Source: Thamnocephalis sphaerospora
Taxonomy: Eukaryota; Zoopagomycota; Zoopagomycetes; Zoopagales; Sigmoideomycetaceae
Assembly: GCA_003614735.1 (NCBI GenBank)
Contig: KZ992685.1
Coordinates: 1 to 21,263, forward strand
Reading direction: 5' to 3'
Length of the DNA stretch: 21,263 bases
Part shown: one piece after another, positions 18,655-21,263 of the stretch
Numbering within the stretch: position 1 is the first letter of the stretch
How the letters are laid out: each line of letters starts with the position of its first letter
Notes under the pieces: generated by a model
Database searches by the model: none
What the model was told of the DNA's origin: nothing
The model's input: only the letters and a program-made list of their open reading frames with translations
Program-made: the position numbers and the translations under genes

Positions 18655-21220
18655 ATGACGCACAGCGACCAGAAGAACAGCTCCGCTGCGGAGCGTCTTC
18701 TCCTTTTGCAGAGCCACCTTGTGCATGGCGACAGCAATGTCGCCACCGGTGTGCGCGACCTTGCTGAAGAACGCGCTGCAGCGTCCTTTAACGTTGTCGA
18801 CATGGCCGACTTTTTTGCAGGCGGCAAGGAGGCCGCCGACTATATGGTAAGCGTCAGCCCAGCGTGGCCGGTCCATCCAATCGCGTGCTGACCGACCGGA
18901 TGGCGCTGTAGCGGACAGCGTATCAAATCATCCGTCGCGATCCCATCCTCTATCTGAGCACAGGCAGTCCATTCAATGACACGCAGTTGCAGGAACGTGA
19001 AAAGTAAGCAGACCATGACGATTACAGTGATATGACTATAGGCGACATTGTCGCTCTGACACACGCTGCCTTGCAGGACAATGGCGCAAATTCGTCGCTA
19101 TGTGGAGATTAGCCGCAACATGAAGGATCCCAAGCAGCGTGCAGCGTTTGAATTGGCCATGAAGTAAGATAAGCGGACCCAGATGCTGCCAAGTGCCTTG
19201 GTTGATTGTCTTTGTGTTGTAGCATCTACTCAGAAAGCTTCAGCATGCGCATCTACGTCCACGAGATGCTGTTCAAGCAATCGTTCCTCCTCAACGGCAC
19301 GGTTGAGCAGTACGAAGAGTGGAAGGATGATATAGAGTCGTGGAAGTGTATTGGCTGCTATGCAATGGTACGCGTTAGTATATGGTGGGCAGTTCGCTAT
19401 TGTTCTCACACTTGCGCTCGATTCATGTGTCCTAGACAGAGCTTGGCCACAGGTGAGTGGATAGAGGTGCGCAGTGCGAGACTTGCGTAAAGTAATCTAA
19501 TTGCGACGAATAGTTCGTTTTTGCGTGGACTAGAAACAACGGCCGTCTTTGATCGCGAAACGGACGAGTTTATCATCAATTCGCCAACGATCACGTCCAC
19601 CAAATGGTAATTGCGCAACTGTATCTGTCCTTGTCGGTGGCATTGGCTAACTTATGCTCTTTGCAGGTGGATTGGAATGGCTGGCGAGACGGCCACACAC
19701 ACAGGTAAGCGGCGGCAACAGTGGTGTCTAGCACTCGCACTTTGATAGCATACACTTATCTAGCATGTGACAGTGGCGATTTGCCAGCTGATTATCGACG
19801 GCAAGCAGTATGGCACGTTCTGGTTTGTTGTGCAGCTTCGGGACTACGCTGCCGGGCGTCTTATGCCGGGCGTTACGGCCGGAAATATTGGACCCAAGGC
19901 AGGCCGGCAGGGACTGGACAACGGATGGATTCAGTTTAACGGAGTGCGCATTCCACGCAAAAACATGCTCATGCGCTGGGCCACCGTGACGCGCGAGGGC
20001 AAATTTACCCAGGCGCCGCATGCTGCGCTATCCTATGCTGCGCTGATTCCCGAACGGCTTAGCTGTCTGTTTGCTACCGCCAACATGTGCGGCCAGGCAG
20101 CGACCATTGCTACTCGCTATAGCTGCGTTCGGCGCCAGGGGCCAAAGGACGAGAAGGTCATGGACTTTCAGACGCAGCAAGTGCGTCTGATGCCGGCCGT
20201 GGCCACTGTCTACGTGTGCTCGGTGGTCAGTCGGTAAGCCGGACTAGGTCCACGACTGGCATGTCTCATCTGCTCATTCTGATCATTGGCGTGCTAGGGT
20301 CATGATGGCGCACTGGGGAAATATGACCTCGATGATCAACGACCAGCCGGAAGAGTTTCTACGCCTGTTGTCGGATGTGCATGCCGTCTCTGCCGGTTTC
20401 AAGGCAGTCTCGACGTGGCGAGGTAGCGAAGTTTTGGAGATGTGTCGCCGTGCCTGTGGCGGCCATGCCTACTCTGCACACAACGCTCTTGCTGGCATCA
20501 TCGGCGACTGGGGTGTTGTGACGACCGGCGGTGGCGACAACATTGTCCTGACACAGCAGACGGCCGTAAGTCGGCATGCTGCTTGTATATATTGCGCAGA
20601 GGTAGTTTTCTAATTCGTGTTGCCCCGTTTGCATAGCGCTACCTGCTTTCCTGCGCTGCCGCCGTTGCCAAGGGCAAAAAGCCAAGTGGTTCGGCCAGCT
20701 ACTTGAACGAACTGCCGTCTATTCTAAGCTCCAAATGCCGCCCCAACAAATCAGACGAGCTGACTTCGCTTTCGACGCTCATCAACATGCTGACGTGGCT
20801 CTCGGCTCGAAAGGTAGTTGACGATTAGCGTGCATAGTGCAGGCCGTGTAGCTCATATGCTCGCAGATCCACGACTTGGCCAGTGACTTTGCCGGTGCGC
20901 AGTCTTACGACGATATGTGGAACGAGCGTCAGTCTGAACTGGTACACATGGCGTTGGTGCACTCGACAAGGCACATGCTGTATCTCTATGTCCAGTATCT
21001 TCGCGAGATGCGCGCCAGCGGCCAAAGTGTCGCGCTTTTGCCGGTGCTGGAGCGCTGCGGCAGACTCTTTGCTCTCCAGTGCATCCAGGACGAGCTTATT
21101 CACCTGCTTGAGCTTGACTACCTGACTGGCGAGCAATCTCAGACCCTGCGTGCGGCATTCTACAGCGCATGCGCCGAACTGCGTGCTGATGCTATTCCGC
21201 TCGTGGATGCGTGGGATTAA
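18655..21220 (+). CDS. Acyl-CoA oxidase family protein, catalytic Glu position is Gly
   Basis: Eleven exons: 18655-18846, 18912-19003, 19077-19163, 19223-19367, 19436-19452, 19514-19606, 19667-19704, 19774-20233, 20298-20565, 20637-20813, 20867-21220, giving 640 residues. Family blocks in order: [120 protein letters not shown]; ending LVDAWD. Acyl-CoA oxidases perform the first, H2O2-producing step of peroxisomal beta-oxidation with FAD. The motif normally reading T-(W/Y/F)-E-G-(D/E)-N carries Gly453 in place of the catalytic Glu. The stop after LVDAWD removes the usual last 40-60 residues, including the place for a C-terminal SKL-type peroxisomal signal; the window ends 43 nt later, so a missed 3' exon cannot be excluded. 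Exon 5 is only 17 nt. Introns are 53-73 nt, all GT-AG. Confidence 0.92.
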
Positions 21221-21263
21221 CGGAAGCAAGTTGCGCTGTGCACGGGCGGCACATCGGCTGGAC

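Overview
The window is eukaryotic nuclear DNA, most likely from a fungus with a compact, very intron-rich genome. Reading both strands and joining exons by reading frame plus protein-family match gives eleven spliced protein-coding genes. They contain about 62 introns, nearly all 45-80 nt, many with a CTAAC, CTGAC or CTTAC-like branch site just before the acceptor. Spacing between genes is often only 70-320 nt. The fungal-type mitochondrial ribosomal protein mL67/Mhr1 supports a fungus. COA8, which baker's and fission yeast are thought to lack, argues against those lineages. I cannot name the species. No prokaryotic features, tRNA, rRNA, CRISPR array or intact transposon were seen.

Layout, left to right: an NSE2/Mms21-like SUMO ligase of the SMC5/6 complex (+, 554-1596). 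A TRM82/WDR4-like WD40 subunit of the tRNA m7G46 methyltransferase (-, 2114-3458). A PAC1/Pba1-like proteasome assembly chaperone divergent from it (+, 3730-4536). An unrecognised Ser/Ala/Pro-rich gene (-, 4666-5885). A BET double-bromodomain protein (-, 5957 to about 7917, 5' end unresolved). A low-complexity, microsatellite-bearing stretch (7918-9406). Ribosomal protein eS10 (+, 9407-10184). The 20-exon RFC1 gene (-, 10331-14247). mL67/Mhr1 (-, 14571-15173). A mitochondrial dicarboxylate carrier (-, 15324-16571). COA8, a cytochrome c oxidase assembly factor (+, 16886-17720). An unresolved 0.9 kb with a possible LYR/SDHAF3-like fragment. An acyl-CoA oxidase family gene (+, 18655-21220).

Functionally these are mostly housekeeping genes: genome maintenance (NSE2, RFC1), chromatin reading (BET), tRNA modification and translation (TRM82, eS10), proteasome assembly (PAC1), and on the right a run of mitochondrial and beta-oxidation genes (mL67, dicarboxylate carrier, COA8, acyl-CoA oxidase). 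No operon-like system is evident.

The most unusual observation is the acyl-CoA oxidase. It has glycine where the family's catalytic glutamate is expected, and its frame stops about where a conserved C-terminal segment should begin. Other points of note are two GC-AG introns with the same GCAAGT donor, a 10-nt first coding exon that places the RFC1 PCNA-binding motif at the extreme N terminus, a 63-nt intron that is stop-free and frame-preserving, and the unrecognised gene. All splice junctions are inferred by eye, not from transcripts.
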